DNA of 64,000 bases from Rhizoctonia solani (Eukaryota; Basidiomycota; Agaricomycetes; Cantharellales; Ceratobasidiaceae), in the NCBI RefSeq assembly GCF_016906535.1, contig NC_057374.1, positions 372,001 through 436,000 of the forward strand, read 5' to 3'. Each line of letters opens with the position of its first letter. Position 1 is the stretch's first letter. Below, piece by piece: positions 52,144-63,194 of this stretch. The notes under the pieces were generated by a model that saw only the letters and a list, made by a program, of their open reading frames with translations, had not been told where the DNA came from and did no database searches. The position numbers and the translations under genes were made by a program.

Positions 52144-54848
52144 TCCCGCCCCGGTTAGACGTATTATGACCTTGACGACTCTCCCTCCCCGCGCACTTGT
52201 AATCCCCTCCCAAGCCTTACATTTATTTTCTTGCACTCGGGACTTTTTCTTCGTTTTATAGGTTTTTTTTTCATTTCATTCTTTCCTGCTCCCACTCCCG
52301 CTCGTTTCCGCTCGCCGTTCTTTCCCTGCCTTGTTCTCCCCGACCGCCAAGACCCGGGCGGGATCAAGTGACCCCTATCCGTACCATAGCCCTAGTATAC
52401 GCCCGTAGCCATACCCTTCTCATCGTCACAAAGTGATGTTTCCCTAGTACTTGTTCTGCTCTCAACATCGCTGTGCGACCAACCCACCCCATACTAGTTT
52501 CCTCCAGCTCATCATCGACTAGCATGTCTCCCAACCTCGACCCCATCCCACCCGAGTCACTCTTTACTCCTCTGTCCTTTTTCTTATTATTTTCCTTGGT
52601 TGGTTTTTCCGTGTGGATCTCCCTTTTTTTCTTAATTTCGAGTTGTGAAAAAATGATCGATGTCTTACATGGACTTGCGAATTGTGTATCTTCATCATCT
52701 TTATCCTTTTTTATATCTCTTTTATGGGCAACATACGGGCGTATGCTAATAACTGGGCTGTCTTTGTTCTGGTCTGCGATGTGAGGGGTGGGGAGGGTCT
52801 TTTTTTGCTTGATTGGGTCGGACGACTTGTCAATTCGGTCCGACGGGAAAAGGACCGCCAACTCAATTCGAACCCCTTGGCGGTGGCAGCCAGGGACTGT
52901 ACAATATCGAGTCCGCATCGGATGCCGTTGCCGTTACCTCAATCTGAACATACTCAAGGGCACCACGTACTTCTTGGTTCTCCCGCTCGGAACGGCGTCC
53001 CCTCCCTAGGTCTTCTCTCCCGCCCCCCCAAAAAACAAAGCAAAACCTTGTTGTTCAAAGGCGAAAAAAGAAATGGAAAAGATCTCGGGCTGGGTCCTTT
53101 TTATGTACGGCCCTCTTGCATGTATAAAGAACCCATCAGATCACGGTAGAGCCGAAACGAGCGGACACAACAGTAACTTTTATTCGATCGTATTCTAGAT
53201 TCATACACTTTGTAATCAGGGCTCTCTTTTTTTCGTACTGTTCTCTCTTATCCAGTCGTGCGTTTTTTTCACTTTTGCTTGCGTTTTAAGGATACTCGTA
53301 CTCTTTGGATATTTTTCATTGACTTTTGGACCGGTTTCGGTTGTTTATGTTTTTTTTTTTGTGTTATAAATGCGCGTGCGGTGTGGTTTTGTTTTGCGTA
53401 CCTCATTGCTACTTTTTTTTTTCCAAGCTGAATCCAATTCGAATTCGAAGATTGATGTCATCGTTTCTGGTTGCTAGGTTGTGCGAATTAAGATGTTCGG
53501 ACACTCAGTTGGAATGCCACGGGCCAGGTCGCTTGAACCGGACTTGAAAATGAAACGAGCTTCGATGAAAGGAAATGAAGAAGGTGGGGAGGGGAAGGGA
53601 AAGAGGAAGGGGAGGGGCTAGACTCTGGTTGTATAGTTCCATATACATCTATGCGCGTGGAGAGGTCGTTCCTGGGTCGGACTTTTCGTAGAGGTCCGCG
53701 TGCGGACTCGGGGTTGTGTCAATACCGATCGGACGAGACGGACTTTTATTTATTTCCAAGCATGGGTTATTCTTGTGTCTTGTTATATGTCTTGTCATGT
53801 CTTGGTCCTGGTGGTTGTCTTGACGACGGGTTATGGATTTAGAGGTGTTTAGCGTGTGTGTTATTGTTTCTTTACCGCCGGTTCCGGATCCGGTCGTAGT
53901 GGGGAGTGAGGGAACTGGGGGGGGGGTTCAATTCTAGGGTTTTATGAGACCATGTGGCTAGTGCGCCACTACCATGTGATACATCCTCCCAGAATAGGCG
54001 ATATTTTACAATCGAATAAAGGTGTGTGTGTTTTGTGCGTTTGTGTTACTGTGCTACTGTACAAATGATCGCGCGGCGCGCGGCGAGGTGATTGTACATG
54101 TACGATTTGTTAATCTTTCCATGTGTGTGTGTGTGTAAGGTTATGGTATGATATCTGATATGGTAAACCCCCGCAAAGTCTAGTTTTGGTTTGTTGTATA
54201 GGATGGTGTTGGGATTGGTGTGGGTACATGGGTTGTGTGATAGTGTGTGTATGCGGTATTAGTTTGTAGGTTGGCTGACTTGGTGGTTTTTTTGGTGCCA
54301 TGTGTGTGTTGGGTGGTCTGGTTAGTTGGGCGAGCCTTTACTCGTCATTAGCTGCAATATGGTACTGAGTCTAAGGGGGAGGTGTTATTCTAGATCGTAT
54401 TGTTCGATGCAATGGATTCAGGTTTGACCTTGGTTTGGTTGAAATACAGCGAGGAGCCATGCGGGTTTAGAAGCACATGGACCACTGTTTCTCTTAATAT
54501 ATTCATAATGCTCGTCACACCCATGCGCGCATCAGTCAAGCCATAGGTAGACGCACAGCTTGACCAAAAGAAAAAGGCTTTTTAGGGAATACGTAACTTT
54601 TTTTTTGACGAAAATTAATTCTGATGGATTTTCGTCAGGAGTTAGGTCAGTGCGGTGGCGCGAGACATTCAAGCTTAATGCCTTGGATGTAATAGGTCAA
54701 GGATAAACAGGTGCCTATATAGGTATATGGATCAGATCTCTTCATTATCGAGGAAATAAGCGCCCAGGCATCGATTTTCCCCGGATCCAATTGAGCCCAA
54801 TCACTTGGGATTGACTGCATCTTTAATTCAAGATTGTACTTGGATACA
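52144..54848. other. Intergenic, T- and GT-rich tract
   Basis: From about 52200 to 54320 the plus strand is strongly T-rich and then G+T-rich, with several runs of 8-10 T and a (GT)n run near 54122. This is downstream of the membrane protein, so the first part is probably 3' UTR. ORFs on both strands reflect base skew. A TATA-like CTATATAGG lies near 54715, about 130 nt before the deaminase ATG. Confidence 0.45.
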
Positions 54849-57049
54849 ATGTCTACGCTCAAAGAACCGATCAGACAACAGCGTCTCGATGAATATACAA
54901 AACAGCGCACTGAGCTTATTGCTGAAGAACGAGGTCACCGGTTTGATGCGCAAGTGATTGCGCGGGCGACTAAAGAGGAGAAGCGCGCTGTCGAGATCGT
55001 TAATGCTCTACGTGCCAAAGAGGCCAAGGAGATTTGGAGAGCAAGTCCTGAAAAGTTGATGTACCCTGGTATGGAATTTCTGACTGCCAAGAAGACGATT
55101 GGTGAGTGGTGGTTCTAGTTTGCGATCAAAGTGTATGTTCATCTGGTTTCTAGTACATACAAAGCTGTTTGATGTTGTAAAAAAGGTTGGGAGAAGAGAT
55201 ATTATTGGGAGCATTGAATAAATATGGGTATTTCCAGATGCCCAAAGGGGCTATCTTGCATGGGCATATGGACGCAATGTGAGTTTACAATATTGATCGC
55301 CATTCGCAATTAGACCATTTTCTATCCAGGTGCGACGCCAACTTTCTGTACAAAGAGGCTCTCAAGTACCCTCAAATGCACATTCGGGTTGATTCGGCCA
55401 TCACTTCCGACTCGCCTTGGCCGCTTCCCCAATTCAGGCCTCTCACCGCCGATTCATCTGCAAAAAACATCAACGCACCGAGTTTGGCTTCTTCAGACTA
55501 TATCCTAAAGTCATGGGTCCCTTTGAAGAGGGCGAGGGGCATATTCGAGTATGGAAAAGAAGCATTCGATAAATGGATTGTGGGGGCGATGATGATCAAT
55601 CCCAAGGAGGCATATGTCGACTATAATACGTCCGTAAAAGTGAGTGTTTATGGAGTGAGTAGAAAACGTTCAACTGACATCAGATCAGATCTGGGAGAAG
55701 TTTGGTTCGACATTTAGAGTGGCCGGGGTATGAAGTTCATATTTGCCTCAAACACATGTTAATCAATTTATAGGGCATGATCCGGTACGAGCCTATCATG
55801 AAGGAGTACATGCGACAAGTGTTGTTATCGTCGATCGAGGATGGAATATCATATGTCGAGTTGAGGATTAACTTCTACTACAAGTGAGTTTTCAGAATTT
55901 TCTGCTACTCACCAGTCATAATCTTTAAAAGGCTTTCAATTCGAGAAGATGGGTCCGAGACACTGGCACATTCTGATTACTTGGTTATGTTGGGAGATGT
56001 TATCAAAGAGGTAAAAGAAAAAATGAAGGCTGAAAACAGGGGAGATGAGTTTGTCGGTGCCAAGGTATGTTTTACACCAGTCTATTCGAGACATCTAACC
56101 GGGCTGTAGGTTATTTATACTACCCTTCGGTTCGTGACCAACGAAGAGCTCGCGTGGTACCTTGAAGACTGCATGACACTCAAGAAAGAATTCCCAGACC
56201 TAATTGCAGGATTCGACCTAGTAGCTCAGGAGGACACCAACAACCCATTGATATATTACATCGAATCATTGCTCTGGTTCCAGCAAGAAACAAAGAACCG
56301 TGGATTAGATATACCATTCATATTCCATGCGGTATGTCGTGTCTCTGTCGTGGTTGATGCATATCTAAATTACATAGGGCGAGACCCTGGATGACGGAGG
56401 TGCAGCAGATAGCAATCTGTATGACGCGTTGTTACTCGGAACAAAGCGAATTGGCCATGGGTGAGTTCAAAGGATATATCCGAGACATAGGAATTTACTA
56501 TGCACAGGTTTTCGCTGGCCAAGCATCCGGTGCTCATGAAGATGTGCAAGGACAGAGGCGTGGCCATTGAAGTATGCCCCATCTCCAATGAGATATTGGT
56601 GGGTTCTACCATCTTGGGAGTGAACCGATTATTCAAGAAGTCATCTCCAGCGTCTGACTTCATCGATGCCGATGCACCCACTCCCAGTACTCTTGAACAA
56701 CGGAGTAGCTGTAGCACTTTGTCCGGATGATCCATCCGTATTTGGAAACATGGGTCTTTCATTTGACTTTTTCCAAGTAAGCCACATTTGGTCCATAATT
56801 TTGGCGGGAGATCTAATACGCCTCAAAGGTGATCGTGGCTAGTGAGATCACCAACATTCTAAGTCTCAAACAGCTCGCTAGACAGAGCTTGGAGGTAAGT
56901 ATGGCTTCCCCGCTGGAACGCGAGCACTGACATATGGGGTCCGGAAGTATTCTTCACTTGATACCGATGCCAAGGAGCAGGCGATTGGTTTGTGGGAAAA
57001 GAGGTGGAATGCATTTATTGAAGAAATAGTAAACTCGGTGACACCCTAA
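54849..57049 (+). CDS. ADGF1: ADGF/CECR1-type adenosine deaminase
   Basis: Thirteen exons (54849-55101, 55154-55185, 55238-55278, 55330-55639, 55689-55727, 55774-55883, 55932-56064, 56110-56331, 56378-56460, 56508-56598, 56651-56776, 56829-56894, 56948-57049) give 535 aa in frame. Active-site motifs are complete: His103 and His105 plus Asp107 in LHGHMDAM, His379 and Glu382 in FHAGET, RIGHG, and Asp464-Asp465 in CPDDPSVFG, corresponding to the zinc and catalytic residues of adenosine deaminase. The N-terminal helix KRAVEIVNALRAKEAKEIW is typical of the ADGF subfamily. It should convert adenosine (or deoxyadenosine) to inosine. Unlike animal ADGFs there is no signal peptide, so it is probably intracellular. 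It heads a tandem duplication with ADGF2 (59759). Confidence 0.9.
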
Positions 57050-57519
57050 TTATGGGTTGAATTGCCGGTAATTTGTAGGTAATGCCAAGCTACTGCATAT
57101 AGACTTGAACGGGTGGTAAACATTCTATAATTGGTCACGACATGCAATCGCTTGTTCTATATCTGACAAAAGGAGGGTAAAAGATGCTTTCATACTCACT
57201 ATCCCACATTATAACAGGATCTGACAGCTTGAACTACATTAACAGCCGATACAATGGTGGGTCATGCCCATTGAGCTATGTCAGTAAACGTCTACCAGTT
57301 TTCCCATCAGCTGTCTCACGTTCTTAATCCAATCGAATTGCATTCAGCTTAACCCCTTTTCGGCTTCACTTTCCAGCCAATCCTGTAGGTCCCCTTTTCC
57401 CCGAAGTGATATACTTTCTCACTGGGTAGATTTCGGCGCATCAACTACCCACAGGAGCATGATTATATACATAAAGGAAACTTGACTTGTGCCGTTAGCC
57501 TGAAATCAACCTCAGCAGC
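57050..57519. other. Intergenic between ADGF1 and the ADGF remnant
   Basis: No coding region supported. Earlier exons of the remnant may have decayed here beyond recognition. Confidence 0.45.
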
Positions 57520-57797
57520 TCTATCGAACTATTAAGAAGGTGTGTCGCGACTATTTCAAGACGGGCAACCGGTAGATATTGAATTTACTCAGTTACTAAA
57601 AGGTGGTCTACTACGTGGGCATATAAACACCATTTAAGTCATTACACATGCACAATGGTTGAGTTTGTATTATCTTATTTAATATTCCACAGTACTCCTG
57701 TCTTAGTCCAGATGAGATGAGGATTGCTTATGAGTTATGGGAGAAAGGATGGCGCATTTATGTAGATAGAATCGTTGTTGGGCAACTCGAGGTCTAA
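57520..57797 (+). pseudogene. Remnant of a third ADGF gene
   Basis: Three pieces align with ADGF2 exons. Near 57520-57539, CTCTATCGAACTATTAAGAAG resembles the end of exon 2. At 57593-57633 is a 41-nt exon 3, the same length as in both intact copies, coding LLKGGLLRGHINT, with its donor mutated from GTAAGT to TTAAGT. At 57693-57797 is a complete last exon, YSCLSPDEMRIAYELWEK to a TAA. Everything between exon 3 and the last exon is deleted. It shares the RGHxN change with ADGF2, so it belongs to the pseudoenzyme lineage. Confidence 0.8.
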
Positions 57798-57873
57798 CTG
57801 GTACTTTGTCGTGTGTATACCAGCGTATTGAATTTTAGTACCTTCTAAAAACAACACCTTTGAGTATGGCAAC

Positions 57874-58418
57874 TGTAACGACCTACCGGAGGCCAGTCGC
57901 AACGTGAGATCGCGCATAAATTGGACTTTCTTTTCTTTTCTTTTTTTTCTTTCTTTCCTTTCCCTCCTGTCTCCGAACGTTTTCCTCTGCCCCCGTCATT
58001 TTTCCGTTTATCGCGCCTTAGTATATATTCTGCATGCATATTCCGAATCCTCAGCCGCCGCATCCACCATAGAACCGCGCGACCGAGTTTTCTTTTTCTT
58101 TTCTTTTCTATCAGTACTCTTTCCCATCAGAACAATCTAATTACACGTATAACTCTCGCCACGGCCTGCGCCGACTGTTGGCCTGCGCCCGCCCGTCTCG
58201 CCGGTCAGTGTTCGTCGAACTAGCTCTCAACGTCCCGCTCATACCGCTTCGCTCGCCTTTCTTTTCGTCGGCTCGTGCACGTATACGACCGCCGTGCTCG
58301 CTCATGTTCGCTCATGTTCGTTCGTGTCCGCTTCGTCGCGAACCGGTCGCGCCGCATAACCCCCTCCCCACTACTCGGACTCGCCCATTCACCGCCCTCG
58401 CGACCAGCTCGAATTTCA
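57874..58418 (+). mobile_element. Probable solo LTR of a retrotransposon
   Basis: A 545-bp segment starts TGTAACGACC and ends TTTCA, the TG...CA form of LTRs, and is flanked on both sides by CAAC (57870-57873 and 58419-58422) as a possible 4-bp target-site duplication. Inside are a pyrimidine tract (57920-57970) and a GC-rich second half, unlike its neighbours. No internal retroelement coding is present, so it would be a solo LTR. It sits between the ADGF and reductase remnants. Confidence 0.5.
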
Positions 58419-58984
58419 CAACTCCTGAGAATATACGAGTTTTATGAATATAATTTGACACTTTCCTTGGAAGCATGCATTGTAGTGTCCCTTTTAGTAA
58501 GCTTCATACTGAAAAAGAGAGTAATGATTGCGCTCGCACAGCGTATATATGCGGTGCGAATTTAATGAGTTTGTCCTCGTCCAGAATGGCCGAGAGTTGG
58601 CTGAGGCACTAAGACACAAGAGGAGCTTTTTGGTCGGGAGATCAGCTCTGTCCAGTAAGGAGTGGCGGACAAGACGGAACCCCGGAAGCTACATATGCGG
58701 AAGATATTTCCTCAAAAAACATCCTTTTCAAGTATTATTCATTCTGAGAATAAGCAACATCGCAGATCAGATATAGGAATTCCTCAAAATCCAGTAGGAT
58801 GTGTAGTTAGTCTTAGCGAGATTCCCACTGAAAAGAATCATGCTAGTCTTAGGCAGCCTACTATTACAGGGGGATGTCTGAGCAACCTCTTGTAGTTATT
58901 AATAAAGACCTAGTTCTGTTCGAGTAAAAGACCTCGAATCAGGCTCATAATGTTGCATAAAGGCGGCAACATATACCTTGCCCG
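58419..58984. other. Intergenic
   Basis: No gene supported; short overlapping ORFs only. Confidence 0.45.
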
Positions 58985-59470
58985 GATCAGTCATGGAACC
59001 CATGAAATGGGGAAGATGGCCACAGCATCAAATTATGTGATCGGACCAAACCGATATGAACGATCTTCTGTCCAATTCATTGCATTAATGTATCAAAAAA
59101 AGCGCATTTGCGCCTGAGAACGCCAGTACCGAAGTATGGCAGGTGAACCACAGTCTGTGGAGGCTTCAGATGCGATACTGGAGTGGAGACTCACAGTCAC
59201 GTGAGCGCTCAGACGCCATATCCTAAAGTGGTGTGTCACACGTGAGACTTTACAATTCGTGCCACATTTCTTCAGTTCTACGTCCCTCCGACGATTCCGT
59301 GCTTCTCTATTAGCCTAATCATTCGATCCGAACGGTCGCCACCTTGAGTTGTCGAGAATGTATCGATATTGAGAATACCGTGCTCGATGGGTGGCATCCT
59401 TGGGAGAACCCTGTGCCTTTCAATTGGCGCTCATGTCCATTACTGGATGAATTCACACACCATTCATACT
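58985..59470 (+). pseudogene. Remnant of the MDR reductase promoter and first exon
   Basis: It aligns with the upstream region and exon 1 of the reductase at 63195. Shared pieces in the same order: AGAACGCCAGTACCGAAGT (59118) with AGAACGCCGGCACTGAAGT (63129), GATATTGAGAATACCG (59365) with GATATCGAGAATGCGG, TGGCATCCTTGGGAGAA with CGGCATCCTTGCGAAAA, and TACTGGATGAA with CGTTGGATGAA. Reading frame and ATG are lost. It shows that the reductase was duplicated along with the deaminase. Confidence 0.65.
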
Positions 59471-59758
59471 CTATGTCATATATCACATCTGTGTCGTGGA
59501 TTATGCGTGCACATCTGAGTTACACAGGGTTAGTCTCCCCAAGGCAGACTGCTCCGACGGACCAAGAGAGACTTCTATAATTGAAACCCTTGTTCGGCTC
59601 CGGTTGATGCTGAGCCCATTCCGTAGGTACTCTCTTTCTCAAACGGGTCACTCCTACGTCACGTAGGTTTCGGTTCTACCGGTCTGCCACATCAATATAA
59701 GCAGCCTCTACTTGTTCCTAACATCCGTCTACTCTTTCACTACCTGCACCGTGTTGTT

Positions 59759-62151
59759 ATGGGGGGAATTGATAGTGATGTCAACGAGCACTTACGGAAA
59801 CGTGCTAGCCTCATTGCGACCGAGAATGCTCTACGTTTTGACTCTGGAGCAATTACCAATGCCACGGAGAACGAGAAACGTGCTGTTGAGATTGTCGAGA
59901 ATCTGAGAATGTGCGGAGCAAAGGAGATATGGAACGCGAGTGAAGGTGTACTGATGCATCCGGGCATGGACTTCCTGACTGCAAAGGAGATCATCAGTGA
60001 GTTGAACAGTGGTCATCGGCGTTATTGCATGTTTGAACCGTGAGTGCAAGTGAACACGGGCCTCTACAAGATTATGAAGCAGGTATTATGATCCTGTAAA
60101 TTGATGTAATGCCTCATATAACTCTCAACTTCCTAGCTCCCAAAAGGAGGTTTATTACGGGGACATTTGAATACAATGTAAGTTATATCACGTTTTTAGG
60201 AATATAACTGAAGATCTCCCGTAAACGCTAGGTGCGACGTCAAGTTCATCTACAACCTCGCTTTAGAATACCCGGCAATCCATATCCGAGTAAACTCCAA
60301 AGTGACTCCCAATGCACCTCTGCCCATGCCAGAATTCAAGCCGCTCCCTCCCAATCTCATCATGCAGTATGCCGGTACTCCGTTACTGACCTGTGCAAAT
60401 TATGTTCCGGGAACATGGATTTCATTGCAGAAAGCGCGCAATGGGTTCTTATATGGAGGTCCTGAAGGCTTCGACAAGTGGATTCTTGGCTCAGCAACTC
60501 TAGGTGCTGGCGCAGGGACCAAAAACTATGCCGCGCTCACCAAGGCAAGTATAATCTCGTTCCTTGTCTTTTTCCTTTTACTTGATCCAGCGCAACCAGG
60601 TTCACGCAAACCTTCTCAACGGCTACCGCCTATCTAGGGTAAATATGGCGTCTGCTAGTCTGTGGGATCTCCCTGACACCTTTTAGGGAATTGTTTGTTA
60701 CGAGCCAGTATTAAAGCGCGTCTTGCGTCGAATAATATTGTCTCTGATTGAAGATGGTATTTGTTATGCCGAGATCCGAACTAATTTCTCATATAAGTAC
60801 GTATAGCATCAAATCATTAGTGTCCTCAGTTTGATGACGATGGCGTAGGATGGATATACGAGAAGACGGATCCGAGACGCTATCTCATCGTGATTACCTT
60901 ATTTTATTCGACGAGGCAATCCAAGAGATCAAAGATAGAATGAGGTCAGAAGGCCGAGACGATGAGTTCGTTGGTGCGAAGGTTAGTCTCAGAATCGTAT
61001 GCATAGTTCGGAAGCTAAATACCCCGCTGGATTTGGTGTGTCCACCGAATATTGTTGATGACTTGGCCGTGAATTTTGCGATTATCACTAATGCTGCTCG
61101 TTTTATGAATTAGCTTATTTATTGCGTATTTCGGACATTTAATAAGGAGAAGCTACGATGGTACTTGGAGGATTGTATGGCACTCAAAGCTGAGTTTCCA
61201 AATCTTATAGCCGGTACGTGCGTCTCTTCATCCAGACGGTAATTTGCCTAGCTCAGTACTGGGTCTTAGGATTTGATTTTCTCGGCCCCGAGCGTCGGGG
61301 GCACCCACTTGAATATTACATTGAACCGCTGGTATGGTTCAAGCAAGAAACAAAGAACAGGGGATTGGACATTCCTTTTGTATTTTTGGTGGTATGGCTA
61401 CTTTCCACAAGTGCTGTAGTCATGATATGATTAAAATAACAGGGGGAGCCGATGAGCAGCGAGGACAAGTCTGACAGCAACCTTTACGATGCGTTATTGC
61501 TGGGTGCTAAAAGGATCGGACACGGGTGAGTACTACATTTTATTTGCTATGATTCACCGAATGAACACTTCACAGGCTTAATTTAGCCAAGCACCCACTT
61601 TTGATGCAAATGGCCAAAGAACGTGGGGTGGCAGTCGAAGTCTGCACGATCTCGAGTGAACTTCTCGTGAGCTACTTCAAAGCATACATATATGAACGGT
61701 GCTGATTTCTATGGTACTTAAAATAGGGACTTACCTCTCCCATTCATCATCCACTGACGACGCTCCTAAATTATGGCGTACCTGTGGTATTATGCCCGGA
61801 TAACCCAGCATCTTATGGATATGCAGGACTTTCCTTTGATTTCTTCCAGGTAGATTTTTGTCACTATACCATAGTGTCCAAACAGTTACTCAGAAAAAGC
61901 ATACAGGCAATGGTTTGCAGTACCAGTAGTAATCTCCTCAGTCTGAAGCAGCTGGCGAAACAAAGTATCCAGGTACGATCCTCACACAGTCGATCTCATG
62001 TAATCTAACACGCCTCTGGCAGTATTCCTGTCTTAATGCAGAGGAGATGAAAAACGCATATGAGGCATGGGAGAAGAGATGGTCTGTTTTTGTGGACACG
62101 ATCGTTAGCGGGCGTTTTGAGCCTCCGAATATTGATGGAAAACAAATCTAA
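59759..62151 (+). CDS. ADGF2: adenosine deaminase-like pseudoenzyme
   Basis: Fourteen exons (59759-59996, 60051-60082, 60137-60177, 60232-60544, 60600-60638, 60687-60796, 60849-60981, 61114-61213, 61270-61391, 61443-61525, 61576-61666, 61727-61849, 61907-61972, 62023-62151) give 539 aa with no stop. Eight exons have the same length as in ADGF1. Active site compared with ADGF1: His103 is Arg98, Asp107 is Asn102 (LLRGHLNT), the HAGE His is Leu375 (FLVGEP), and the second Asp of DDP is Asn460 (CPDNP). One His, the catalytic Glu378, the first Asp and GHG remain. Two of four zinc ligands are gone, so deaminase activity is unlikely. ADGF1 exon 8 (222 nt) is split here into 100 and 122 nt by an extra intron. 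Intron 60545-60599 is GC-AG. Intact ORF suggests a retained non-enzymatic or altered role. Confidence 0.88.
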
Positions 62152-63148
62152 AGCTACTAGGTGCAAAATTAATTGTAGAGTGTACTTATGTCATGGTATC
62201 GCCTTCAATTTTGGACTACCTTCAAGGTTGAAATCTGTGGAGACTCATACAGGGTAATGTTATAGGATTTAAGCAGATATCCTGACTATTAACGGCACAG
62301 AGAGTATGCATGTGCTTAAATGAGTGCTCCCTCATACTACCCTCGATACATTCCCGGGCCAGCTTTACTGTGATCAACGACTTACACCAAGTAAACCCGC
62401 AACAACAGCCATAGGCAACTGGCCACATACGGCTCATTTGGGTCGGTCATGAAGAACTGTGCGTGGTCAGAGAAGATGGTGCCGACTACGTGTACGGCGC
62501 TAGCCTTGAAGTCAAAACATGAAATTCGTACGACGTCTTTCCCACTCGGTCATATTTAATAGGAGCCCTATTGAACCATAAATTCAGCAGGTTGCGTAGC
62601 TCCTTTTTCGCAGAATTCATACCGAAAAGGGGTATGCTAACTTTCGGTATCCCTTCTTTACACAGAGTAGATGCCCGAATGACCCCTCACAGGTCTAAAT
62701 AAAACTTGGGTTTTGTTGTAACAAATGACCCCCTGTGAACTTTATAGTAACATGTATACGCAACAGAGCACGTCTTATCATAGGTAGGGATGGGTACGGG
62801 TACGCACCAGTACCTGCGTGACCAGTAGCGCCTTGCGTTCCGACTGATAAGTATTCACTCAAAAGGCGCTGTCGCATTCACCTAAGCTGGGTCGATCTGC
62901 AGTTCAACTCTCAAGGCCACGTGGATGATGATGGGAGATATATGAGTCAAAGCATCTGGATCCGCGCGTGCCCGTGCGTAGTACCCGTTTCCATCCCTAG
63001 TCATGGGAGGGGGGGTATGCCGGCGAAGATGGCCGCAGCGCCGATCGTACGATTAAATAAAACTGATGCGGAAGCTTTTCCGTCTGACGTATTTTACAGG
63101 AATATTACAAGGATAGTATTTCTGTTTGAGAACGCCGGCACTGAAGTG
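62152..63148. other. Intergenic, ADGF2 3' flank and reductase promoter
   Basis: No gene supported. The right part (from about 62990) is the segment duplicated in the remnant at 58985. Confidence 0.5.
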
Positions 63149-63157
63149 ATATAAATA
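63149..63157 (+). promoter_or_regulatory. TATA box of the MDR reductase
   Basis: ATATAAATA ends 37 nt upstream of the reductase ATG. In the duplicated remnant the matching place has lost it. Confidence 0.5.
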
Positions 63158-63194
63158 CTTGCTATGCTCTGAGTTTCTTCGCCATCAACCGAAC

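Noticed and set aside
52364..52918. 184-codon minus-strand ORF, Lys/Glu-rich
   Set aside because: Its composition is what the complement of a T-rich tract gives; no motif, no splice logic, and it overlaps the 3' flank of the membrane protein gene.
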